Shown here: positions 1 through 6,154 of the stretch, piece by piece
How positions within the stretch are numbered: the stretch's first letter is position 1
Layout: every line of letters starts with the position of its first letter
Assembly: GCA_937900465.1 (NCBI GenBank)
Contig: CALCEJ010000157.1
Location: 1 to 10,946, forward strand
Length of the DNA stretch: 10,946 bases
Direction of reading: 5' to 3'
Source: an uncultured Bacteroidales bacterium
GTDB lineage: Bacteria; Bacteroidota; Bacteroidia; Bacteroidales; UBA932
Translations under genes and position numbers: made by a program
The notes under the pieces: generated by a model
Told to the model about the DNA's origin: nothing
The model's input: the letters and a program-made list of their open reading frames with translations, nothing else
Database searches by the model: none

Positions 1-420
1 GCCGTAGCTGCGGTCGGAAGTGTTGACGGTGATCTTCTCTCCCTGGTTGATGAAGAGCGGAACCATCACCTTTGCACCGGTCTCCAGGGTGACTTCCTTG
101 AGAGCGCTGGTGGAAGCTGTGTTGCCCTTGACTGCGGGTTCGGCGTAGGTGACCTCAAGCTCGACATAGGTAGGGAGCTCGCAGGTGAGGCACCTCTCCT
201 CAGGCTCGAGTACGAACATCATCTCCACATGCTGGCCTTCTTTCATGAGGTCGGCATTCTCGACCACCTCATGCGGGAGCGTGATCTGCTCGTAAGTCTC
301 TTCGTGCATGAAGTTGAATCCGTCTTCGTCGCCATAAAGGCTCGGGGCCCCGACTCTGCGGAAATTTATTTTTCGGGACGGTACCCGAAAAACCAAATTC
401 CCGCGACGTCCTTCCTTCAT
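1..420 (-). CDS. efp: Elongation factor P, C-terminal fragment (5' end replaced, 3' end off window)
   Basis: EF-P enters the ribosome between the P and E sites and relieves stalling at polyproline stretches. From position 342 down to 1 the minus strand reads SLYGDEDGFNFM, then TYEQI, then a domain 2/3 segment with LPTYVELEVTYAEPAVKGNT and LETGAKVMVPLFINQGEKI. These match the OB-fold domains 2 and 3 of bacterial EF-P, about 114 residues. The last few codons lie beyond the left edge. The N-terminal KOW-like domain 1 (about 65-70 residues, with the loop that meets the P-site tRNA) is absent. Upstream of 342 the frame continues through palindromic DNA to an ATG at 418-420 and a TAG at 448-450, but those residues do not resemble EF-P. 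As read here the product would lack domain 1 and should not work. The breakpoint is either a true deletion or an assembly join. The family call is firm; the start is only the first ATG of the open frame. Confidence 0.85.
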   Translation of the reverse strand, partial: MKEGRRGNLVFRVPSRKINFRRVGAPSLYGDEDGFNFMHEETYEQITLPHEVVENADLMKEGQHVEMMFVLEPEERCLTCELPTYVELEVTYAEPAVKGNTASTSALKEVTLETGAKVMVPLFINQGEKITVNTSDRSYG

Positions 421-721
421 CACCTTCCGCACGAAGGACTTCCTCCACTACCGGAGTGACTATATCCCCTTCCCGGTCTATCTCGAAAAAGCCCTTCTTC
501 CGCACCGTTTCGCGGCCGGCGACGGTCATAAGAGGAGAGAACTTACCGTAACCGGACTCGATTCCCTCCAACTCCTCCTCCTTAAGGGGAGCTCCGCTGT
601 CGCCGATTATACAGCAGACGCCTTTGCAGACGGGATAATCGCAGGCGAAAAACTCCGTAAAAACCTCCTCGGACACGAGGATGTCTCCTATTCGTACTAT
701 GGTTCCGAAACGTTCGCTCAC
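269..721 (-). pseudogene. DUF3109 family protein, N-terminal part only, fused out of frame into efp
   Basis: The first ~93 codons match the DUF3109 family (YkgJ-like cysteine-cluster proteins common in Bacteroidota, about 190 residues, biochemical role unknown). Visible marks are IVRIGDILVSEEVF, the cysteine cluster CDYPVCKGVCC, then GDSGAPLKEEELEGIE and GDIVTPVV. After VTPVV, near position 440, family members continue with a conserved segment containing more cysteines and a CHLYP-type motif. Here the frame instead runs through palindromic DNA and then the wrong frame of efp, stopping at a TGA at 269-271. About 100 C-terminal residues are therefore missing. The GTG start (719-721) overlaps the TGA of the upstream M16 gene as GTGA, which suggests translational coupling and that the 5' half sits in its native operon position. 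The cysteine cluster suggests metal binding, by family analogy only. I call it a broken gene; an assembly chimera is an alternative. Confidence 0.75.
342..440. repeat. Cluster of inverted repeats at the DUF3109/efp breakpoint
   Basis: This ~100-bp stretch matches neither flanking gene and is largely palindromic. At 342-353 is a perfect 12-bp palindrome, TCGGGGCCCCGA. At 360-401 are two 18-nt arms around a 6-nt loop (378-383); 15 of 18 positions pair, and the innermost nine (TTTTTCGGG at 369-377, CCCGAAAAA at 384-392) pair perfectly. At 408-414 and 433-439 are GTCCTTC and GAAGGAC. The cluster starts where EF-P similarity begins and ends where DUF3109 similarity stops. It shares ACGGTAC and a GGGGCCC core with the element inside the U32 gene, and one reading frame of each encodes GFSGT followed downstream by SRGP. 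These are hints, not proof, of a common family. The hairpin ends in A residues on both strands, so it is not a canonical intrinsic terminator. Confidence 0.6.
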
Positions 722-3174
722 TGGTAGATATATTCGACGCGTCCGCCGGAGGAAACGGCAGACAGCACGATCTTGATTCTGTCGGATCCGATTGAGGCTA
801 TGTTTTCCTTATAGCGGGACAGGAGGTCCTTGCCGTCACCGTAGCGTCTTAAGATGAAGCCGAACATGCCTCCGGGGGTAGACATGGACCTTTCCATGCG
901 GGAAAGCATCATGGACCTGAGCGCCGCGATATCTTCCGATGAGACCTTATCCGAAGGAGCGGAAGCAAGGACGTTCCGAAGGGCTGCCGCTGCTGCGGTA
1001 ATATCGCCTTCTCCCTCGACTGAAATCCTTACCTCAAGCCTTTCCTCGGGGTATGTAACGAATCCTGCGGACACATCGACGGAAAAGTCCGTCCCGGGCA
1101 TCGCCCTGACAATTCTCCTCCGGAGGAGTTCCATCGCCATTGGCACTGCAAAATTATTCACGGCCGAAAGAGGGAGTTCACCGCTGACAAGCACCTCCAT
1201 ACGATTCTGTCCGTCTCCGACAACGCGGGTGATGGTCCCGGAAAGAGGAGAATTACGGACAGACTTCCGCGGGGACTGGGACTTCGCAACCCGGAATTCT
1301 CCAAGCGACCTGGAAAGGACCCTCCGGAGATGGGCCTCGTCGAGGTCCCCGACAAAAACCAGCGTTGCATAGTTCATTCCTGAGAACTGCTGCTCGAAGA
1401 ACGTCTCCGCCTTGACCTGGATGGACTGATCAAGGACGGACGGTTTTCTCCCCAGGGAATAGTTATAGCCGGGATACAGCCTTCTGTGGAGGATATCCTC
1501 CTCGCTTTCCCCGAGAACCTGCTGTCCCTTTCTGAAGAACTCGAATTCCTCCGCATCCAGCTGCCGGTGATTCGCAAGCGAAAGTAGCATCCTCATCAGC
1601 AGCGGGAGCTTTGCCGACGGAGCCGTCCCCCCGATAAGGGTATTGTTCATATTCACCCTCGCGTCCATCGTGATTCCGTGGACCGAGAGAAGGTCCCTGA
1701 AGTTCGGAGCGGGAAGTCCCGCAGCATCGTAGAGCCGGAACATATCCGCGATATAGCCGCCCTCGCCCTCGCGAAGACCCTGGACAGAAGTCAGTCCACG
1801 GCTGAAGAGCACGCCGTAATAGAAGCTTCTGCTGCCGGTCATCGGCTTAAAGATAACGCGAATCCCGTTCGAGAAGGTCCATATCTGACCGCCTGAGACC
1901 GGGTCCACGGCGGTGCTTTTTATCTTCATCCTCGAGGCTTCGCCGGAAAGCGCAAGCGTATCCCCGCGACGCCACGTATAATCCGTATCATCTTCCTCCC
2001 CATACCGTCCTACAGAATAGTCCAGATTATAGCGGAACAGGACATCGTTCCACTCGAGGGAATCCCCCTGTGCCAAATCCAGATTCAGATGGGACAGACC
2101 TTCCCCAAGGAGCCCGGAGGCAAATGAGTTCATCAGCGCCGCGGAAAGGGAATCCGAAACGTTCTTCCGGGTAAGGAGGCGGTAGTATTCACTGACAGGG
2201 GCAAGGTTTGCTCCGTAAATGTAGTTGTTCTCCGCAAGGGTTGAATAATCCTTCACGCGTCTTGTGGCAGCTTTCGCTTCCGGGGCCATCACGGTTTTCG
2301 CATCCCTGAGTTCCTCCTCCCCTATCGTCCCGGCGGACATACGCCCAAGGGTCCCTGCTATCACTTCAACAGCTTTTCCGGCCTCATCAGGGGATGTCAC
2401 GGCCCTGACGGTATACATCTCATCTTCCGGAGAGACATCTCCCGTCCGGTGTGAGAATTCGACACTGCCCGGAGACACCCCGGCCTTTCTGAAGTTCTTC
2501 TCCAGGCGATGCTTAAGAACGGTCAGGAACTGGTCACCGAGAATCTCGCTGACAAGCGACTGGGCGGAATCCATATAGTCGTGGGGGACTCGCGGCGCAC
2601 TGTATGAAACAGAGGCCCACGCGGGGCCGCCTGTCCGCCTCACTGATATCTCAGGAGCGGAAAACTGGGTCCACGGCCCATCGTAATTCTCCGGCGTGTA
2701 AGGCGACCGGTAAGGGACCATCATAGAGAAGACATCCATCCTTTTCTTTATCTCCCCGCTGTCGAAATCGCCGGCGATTATCACCGCCTCGTGGTAAGGG
2801 GAATAGGCCGCAATCTTGAACGCTTCAAGGAGTGTCGAGTCCACCACAGCCTGATTGTACATCGGGATCCTGTCGAAGTTATAGACCCTTGCAGGACCGC
2901 TCAGGCGGCTGAATCCACCTCTTCTCGGGCCAATACCGTTCCGGATGAAGAAGCCGCAGTCAGCCTCCGGGGCGGCGGCGTCCGTTATTACAGTTACATC
3001 CGCGAATCCCTTGTCTCCCGAGCCCTTTATCATATAGTAGGTATAGCCGCAGCGGAGCGTGCCTTTTGTGATGCCGGCGTCCACGGGGAGGGACGGGATA
3101 TCACGCGCTGGCACGGTTGTTGAGAAAAATATCCCTGCAACCAAAGCAAGGAGGTATTTTGAGAATACCCTCAT
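718..3174 (-). CDS. Secreted M16-family peptidase homologue lacking the zinc-binding motif
   Basis: This 818-residue protein starts with a Sec signal peptide (lysine near residue 6, hydrophobic stretch 8-20, likely cleavage near VPA at 21-23), so it is probably periplasmic or surface-associated. Its architecture is that of a full-length M16 (pitrilysin/insulinase) protein with two related halves. The first half (about 30-340) contains VYNFDRIPMYNQAVVDSTLL and VIIAGDFDSGEIKKRM, typical of the M16 core. The second half begins near 433 with WTFSNGIRVIFKPM. No HxxEH is present in either half. The segment of about 40 residues that should carry it (52-95) is compressed and rich in glycine, so the protein is probably not a protease and may act as a structural or binding partner. 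ATG 3172-3174 is preferred over 3198: it begins the signal peptide and has AGAAGG (3182-3187) seven bases upstream. It leads an operon with the DUF3109 gene. Confidence 0.8.
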   Translation of the reverse strand: MRVFSKYLLALVAGIFFSTTVPARDIPSLPVDAGITKGTLRCGYTYYMIKGSGDKGFADVTVITDAAAPEADCGFFIRNGIGPRRGGFSRLSGPARVYNFDRIPMYNQAVVDSTLLEAFKIAAYSPYHEAVIIAGDFDSGEIKKRMDVFSMMVPYRSPYTPENYDGPWTQFSAPEISVRRTGGPAWASVSYSAPRVPHDYMDSAQSLVSEILGDQFLTVLKHRLEKNFRKAGVSPGSVEFSHRTGDVSPEDEMYTVRAVTSPDEAGKAVEVIAGTLGRMSAGTIGEEELRDAKTVMAPEAKAATRRVKDYSTLAENNYIYGANLAPVSEYYRLLTRKNVSDSLSAALMNSFASGLLGEGLSHLNLDLAQGDSLEWNDVLFRYNLDYSVGRYGEEDDTDYTWRRGDTLALSGEASRMKIKSTAVDPVSGGQIWTFSNGIRVIFKPMTGSRSFYYGVLFSRGLTSVQGLREGEGGYIADMFRLYDAAGLPAPNFRDLLSVHGITMDARVNMNNTLIGGTAPSAKLPLLMRMLLSLANHRQLDAEEFEFFRKGQQVLGESEEDILHRRLYPGYNYSLGRKPSVLDQSIQVKAETFFEQQFSGMNYATLVFVGDLDEAHLRRVLSRSLGEFRVAKSQSPRKSVRNSPLSGTITRVVGDGQNRMEVLVSGELPLSAVNNFAVPMAMELLRRRIVRAMPGTDFSVDVSAGFVTYPEERLEVRISVEGEGDITAAAAALRNVLASAPSDKVSSEDIAALRSMMLSRMERSMSTPGGMFGFILRRYGDGKDLLSRYKENIASIGSDRIKIVLSAVSSGGRVEYIYQ

Positions 3175-3250
3175 ATAAAAACCTTCTTCCGGGTACAAAA
3201 ATAAAACAAATATTGCTATTTTTGCAATTCGAAACTAAAGTTAAAAGGAT
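3175..3250. promoter_or_regulatory. Divergent promoter region between the M16 gene and the TPR gene
   Basis: This short AT-rich spacer separates two outward-reading genes. It holds two copies of the Bacteroidota -7 consensus TAnnTTTG, both TATTTTTG: one on the plus strand at 3217-3224 for the TPR gene, and one on the minus strand at 3203-3196 for the M16 gene. The minus-strand copy has ATTG (3228-3225) 21 bases upstream, an acceptable -33 element. The plus-strand copy has no clear TTTG partner. The two promoters overlap, so polymerase binding at one may hinder the other; that is inference. AGAAGG (3182-3187, minus) and AAAAGG (3243-3248, plus) are the likely ribosome binding sites. Confidence 0.55.
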
Positions 3251-4180
3251 ATGAAACGATTATTTGGAGCAATTGCGGTTCTCTTTGCCACCGCTTCCAT
3301 CGCCTCCGCACAGGATTACAACACCGCAGTGGAGGCCCACAACAACGCAGCCGCCACTTCCGACAAGACAGAAATCCTCGGATACCTCAGGGAAGCACTC
3401 TCAATCGCTGAAGCCTGCGAAGAGGAAGAAGCAGTCCTTCTTGCTGAAACCTGCCGCGACGAAATAGTTTCCACCCTTATCTCCCTTGCGAAGGAAAAGT
3501 TCAATGACGGTGATTTCGACGCCGCCCGCGGAGTTCTTGACGAGACCGTCACCGTCGCCAAGGAATACAACAGGGAAGACATCATAGAGGAGGCTGAAGA
3601 GCTTGTCGCCCTCAGCTACAAGCAGCAGGGACTCTCCCTTCTGAAGGCAAAGCAGTCCGCAGAGGCAGCAGGATACCTCCAGAAGTATGTTGCCACCGTC
3701 CCCGAAGACGCTCAGGCTAACCTCCTGCTCGGACAGGCCCTCGCCGGATCAGGAAAGGTTGACGAGGCCGTGACCTATCTCGAGGTCGCCGCTCAGGACG
3801 AGGCCCAGGCAAAGGCTGCCACAGGCCTTCTTTCCAACCTCTTCCTCAAGAAGGGACAGGCCGCGATCAAGGCCAAGAAGGTCACCGAGGCTGTCGAACT
3901 CCTCGAAAAGGCAAACGAATACAACGAGAATGCTAACGCCTACTACCTCCTCGGCACCGCTTATACCGGAGCAGGCAAGAAGGCCCAGGCTGTCGAAGCC
4001 TACAAGAAGTTCCTCGAACTCAAGCCCGGCGACTCCAAGGCTGTGGATATCCGCTACACCATCGCTGTTACCGCACAGCAGCTCGGCGACAAGGCTACTG
4101 CAATCGAGTACTACTCGATGCTTGACGGCACCAAGTACGCTGAAACCGCAAAGGCCCAGCTCGGTCAGCTTAAAAAGTAA
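3251..4180 (+). CDS. Secreted tetratricopeptide-repeat protein
   Basis: This 309-residue protein begins with MKRLFGAIAVLFATASIASA, a clear Sec signal peptide with cleavage expected before QDYN. There is no cysteine for lipidation, so a soluble periplasmic location is likely. The mature part is alanine- and glutamate-rich helical repeat. TPR-like units are recognisable around residues 75-110, 118-150, 152-185, 195-227, 228-262 and 265-297; the clearest are NANAYYLLGTAYTGAGKKAQ and the adjoining AVEAYKKFLELKPGD. TPR arrays are protein-binding scaffolds, and the partner cannot be told from sequence. The gene is monocistronic, divergent from the M16 gene and convergent with U32, whose stop lies only five bases beyond its own TAA. 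The start has AAAAGG two bases upstream. Codons look strongly biased (CTC, AAG, GCC), consistent with good expression, but this was judged by eye. Confidence 0.85.
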   Translation: MKRLFGAIAVLFATASIASAQDYNTAVEAHNNAAATSDKTEILGYLREALSIAEACEEEEAVLLAETCRDEIVSTLISLAKEKFNDGDFDAARGVLDETVTVAKEYNREDIIEEAEELVALSYKQQGLSLLKAKQSAEAAGYLQKYVATVPEDAQANLLLGQALAGSGKVDEAVTYLEVAAQDEAQAKAATGLLSNLFLKKGQAAIKAKKVTEAVELLEKANEYNENANAYYLLGTAYTGAGKKAQAVEAYKKFLELKPGDSKAVDIRYTIAVTAQQLGDKATAIEYYSMLDGTKYAETAKAQLGQLKK

Positions 4181-4185
4181 AAGGA

Positions 4186-6150
4186 TTACCCTTCCTTTAC
4201 AGTCATCTCACAACGGTGGCAATCGAATTCCAGACGGAACCGGTTGCCGCCGTTGGTTATGTACAGAGGGGAAGGTGTTTCGCCTCTGTCCTGCTTCGGG
4301 CAAAGGCCCATTTCATTCCTCAGGCAATAACGCGTATGCATATACTCGACGGGACGTGAGCGTTCAACCGTCTCCGCGCCAAGGCTACGGTAAATACTCT
4401 CCGAGACAGTATTTGTGACATTATCCTTATAGGTAAGGGTTTTGGAGGCTTCCGGATGGCCTTCACGTCCGGGACTGAGCGGAACAGCCCGCACAGGCTC
4501 CCCGGAAAGCATCTGTTCGAGTTCGCGCCTCAAGGCATTGAGGGCCCCTATAGGGAAGAACGGCACGGACTGTCCGGACTCGATACCGGAGACGCTGAAT
4601 AAATAATGACCGGAATGCTTTGATATCTGATTCCGGACAGTCCGGAGCAGGGCGTCCGGATCCTTTGCCGCCTCCTTTGCCACGGCGGAGGCCTTCGCCC
4701 TGCGGCCATCCTCCGAAACGGCTTCAAGGGATATCTCTCCGGGGGCCATTTTCACTGTCACGGATACCGGGATATATCGTTTGGGGAGGTTACTCTCCAT
4801 CGACTTTTCAAATGCCATATCTGTATTCCGGTACAGGGTCATCCCCTTCCGTAGGCCTTCGATGGGAGAATCCGTATGGACCTTGTTTCCGGAGACAACG
4901 TCAGCGCGGAATCCGGTGAGGCCGTCCTTCTTGTATGAGAGGCCGTCGCCGTTATGCAGGGTGATGCCGCCCGTAAGGTCTGCCGTGACTTCATTTCCGC
5001 GCACGGAGGCGACTGTCCCTATGGGCTCTCCGGCCCATCCCGGCGCGTCCATCGACGACCACTCCCCTTTTCCGCCGTCGAGGCAGAACTCCGAATATCC
5101 GCGGTTGAAGGATTTCTGAAGATCAGGGGCGAAGCCTTCCCCGGGGTGTCCGAAGGATGCGCGGCGGAACTCGTCCGGATATGCATTTACTATCGCGTCA
5201 AGGGCGTCTGAATAAGCCCTGACGACGTTTCTTACATAGGATATGCTCTTTAAGCGTCCTTCTATCTTGAAGGAATCCACTCCTGCACGGGCAAGGTCTT
5301 CGAGCCTTTCAATCAGGTTCAGATCCTTCATAGACAGCGCGGCAACGCCATTTTTCAGCAGACGTCCTCCCTCGTCCCTGACGTCCCAGGGGCTTCTGCA
5401 CGCCTGGATACACGCTCCCCTGTTCGCGCTCCTCCCGGACAGTCTCTCCGACAGATAGCACTGTCCATTGAAGCACACGCACATCGCCCCGTGCACGAAA
5501 AACTCTATCTCCACTCCCGCCGCGGGGGACAGTGTATCCCCCGTACGGTACGCTCCTTCGGAGCTATCCTTCCCAAGCAAGCTTGGGCCCCTTGAAGGGT
5601 TGGATAATGGGGTCCCCGAAAATCCTGGGATTTTTGGGGTATCGCGGCCGAGGGCGGCCATGCCGTCGGGGGATACACTGTCCCCCGTGGCAAGCGATGC
5701 ACTTATTGAGCGGACCTCGTCGAGGGAGAGATGGCGGTCGAGGACGATGCGGCCACAGCCGAGGTCACGGAAGAAGCGGGCGCGGGAGGCGTCACGGATG
5801 GAGCACTGCGTGGAAGCGTGGACCGTAATACCTTCGTCCCGGCACATACGGATGACGGCGAGATCCTGGGCGATGACAGCATCGACACCTGCGGATTTGA
5901 GATTTTGGACCAGCTGCTTCGCCGCAGGGAGTTCCTCATCGAAAAGGAGGGTGTTGACGGTAGCGAAGATGCGGGCGCCGAAGCGATGGGCATATGAGCA
6001 GAGGTCCGCGATATCCCCGACGGGATTGCCGGCATCCTGACGGGCTCCGAACGACGGTCCGGCGATATAGACGGCGTCAGCGCCGCAGTCGATTGCCGCT
6101 ATGCCGATTTCCGCCGTTCTCGCCGGCGCCATAAGTTCGAGCGTCCGCAT
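4186..6150 (-). CDS. U32 family protein, RlhA (YdcP)-like, with DUF3656-type C-terminus
   Basis: U32 proteins, once called collagenase-like peptidases, include RlhA, which hydroxylates a 23S rRNA cytidine, and TrhP, which works on tRNA wobble uridine. Order and length here (654 residues) fit the RlhA/YdcP branch. The protein begins MRTLELMAPARTAEIGIAAI with GADAVYIAG. FGARQDAGNP and YAHRFGARIFATVNTLLFDEE follow, then HASTQCSIRD. The U32 signature runs FFVHGAMCVCFNGQCYLSE (217-235) and GRSANRGACIQACR (239-252), whose cysteines are the usual Fe-S or catalytic candidates. FKIEGRLKS (295-302) follows, and the C-terminus carries RYCLRNEMGLCPK and FDCHRCEM. About 55 residues (155-210) are foreign: they are encoded by an inserted palindromic element just before the signature. 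ATG 6148-6150 is chosen because it matches the family start and lies four bases after the DUF2207 stop, with AGG upstream. The 96 codable bases before it overlap DUF2207. Substrate is unproven. Confidence 0.88.
   Translation of the reverse strand: MRTLELMAPARTAEIGIAAIDCGADAVYIAGPSFGARQDAGNPVGDIADLCSYAHRFGARIFATVNTLLFDEELPAAKQLVQNLKSAGVDAVIAQDLAVIRMCRDEGITVHASTQCSIRDASRARFFRDLGCGRIVLDRHLSLDEVRSISASLATGDSVSPDGMAALGRDTPKIPGFSGTPLSNPSRGPSLLGKDSSEGAYRTGDTLSPAAGVEIEFFVHGAMCVCFNGQCYLSERLSGRSANRGACIQACRSPWDVRDEGGRLLKNGVAALSMKDLNLIERLEDLARAGVDSFKIEGRLKSISYVRNVVRAYSDALDAIVNAYPDEFRRASFGHPGEGFAPDLQKSFNRGYSEFCLDGGKGEWSSMDAPGWAGEPIGTVASVRGNEVTADLTGGITLHNGDGLSYKKDGLTGFRADVVSGNKVHTDSPIEGLRKGMTLYRNTDMAFEKSMESNLPKRYIPVSVTVKMAPGEISLEAVSEDGRRAKASAVAKEAAKDPDALLRTVRNQISKHSGHYLFSVSGIESGQSVPFFPIGALNALRRELEQMLSGEPVRAVPLSPGREGHPEASKTLTYKDNVTNTVSESIYRSLGAETVERSRPVEYMHTRYCLRNEMGLCPKQDRGETPSPLYITNGGNRFRLEFDCHRCEMTVKEG
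5519..5691. repeat. Palindromic MITE-like element inserted in frame in the U32 gene
   Basis: The ends are 25-bp inverted repeats at 5519-5543 and 5667-5691 that agree at 24 of 25 positions. The inner 21 (5523-5543, 5667-5687) are perfect. The core GGGGGACAGTGTATCCCCC is itself a hairpin (6-bp stem, 7-nt loop). From 5523 to 5687 is 165 bp, exactly 55 codons, so the frame is kept. Hairpins lie end to end inside: GCTCC/GGAGC (5552-5564), CCCAAGC/GCTTGGG (5572-5587), CCCTT/AAGGG (5589-5599), a 12-bp stem CCCCGAAAATCC with GGATTTTTGGGG (5614-5639, one G-T wobble), and GGCCG/CGGCC (5646-5659). There is no transposase, and the length is too short for one, so movement would need help in trans. Both ends are translated, as TGDSVSP and TGDTLSP. 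It resembles Rickettsia palindromic elements in behaviour; no sequence relation is claimed. It could also be a REP-like or BIME-like repeat. Confidence 0.8.
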
Positions 6151-6154
6151 AAGC

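Noticed and set aside
360..401. Intrinsic terminator between DUF3109 and efp
   Set aside because: The stem is strong, but its 3' side ends in A residues on both strands and no U-tract follows, so it lacks the terminator form.
269..721. A genuine DUF3109-EF-P fusion protein
   Set aside because: The DUF3109 frame is not the EF-P frame, and the joined reading ends in unrelated residues at a TGA, so no bifunctional protein is made.
5519..5691. CRISPR repeat pair
   Set aside because: There are only two units and they are inverted rather than direct; no spacer series or cas gene is present.
5468..6040. Plus-strand 190-codon reading frame
   Set aside because: It is the complement of U32 and the palindromic insert; the protein is low in family-like features and the opposite strand has clear homology.
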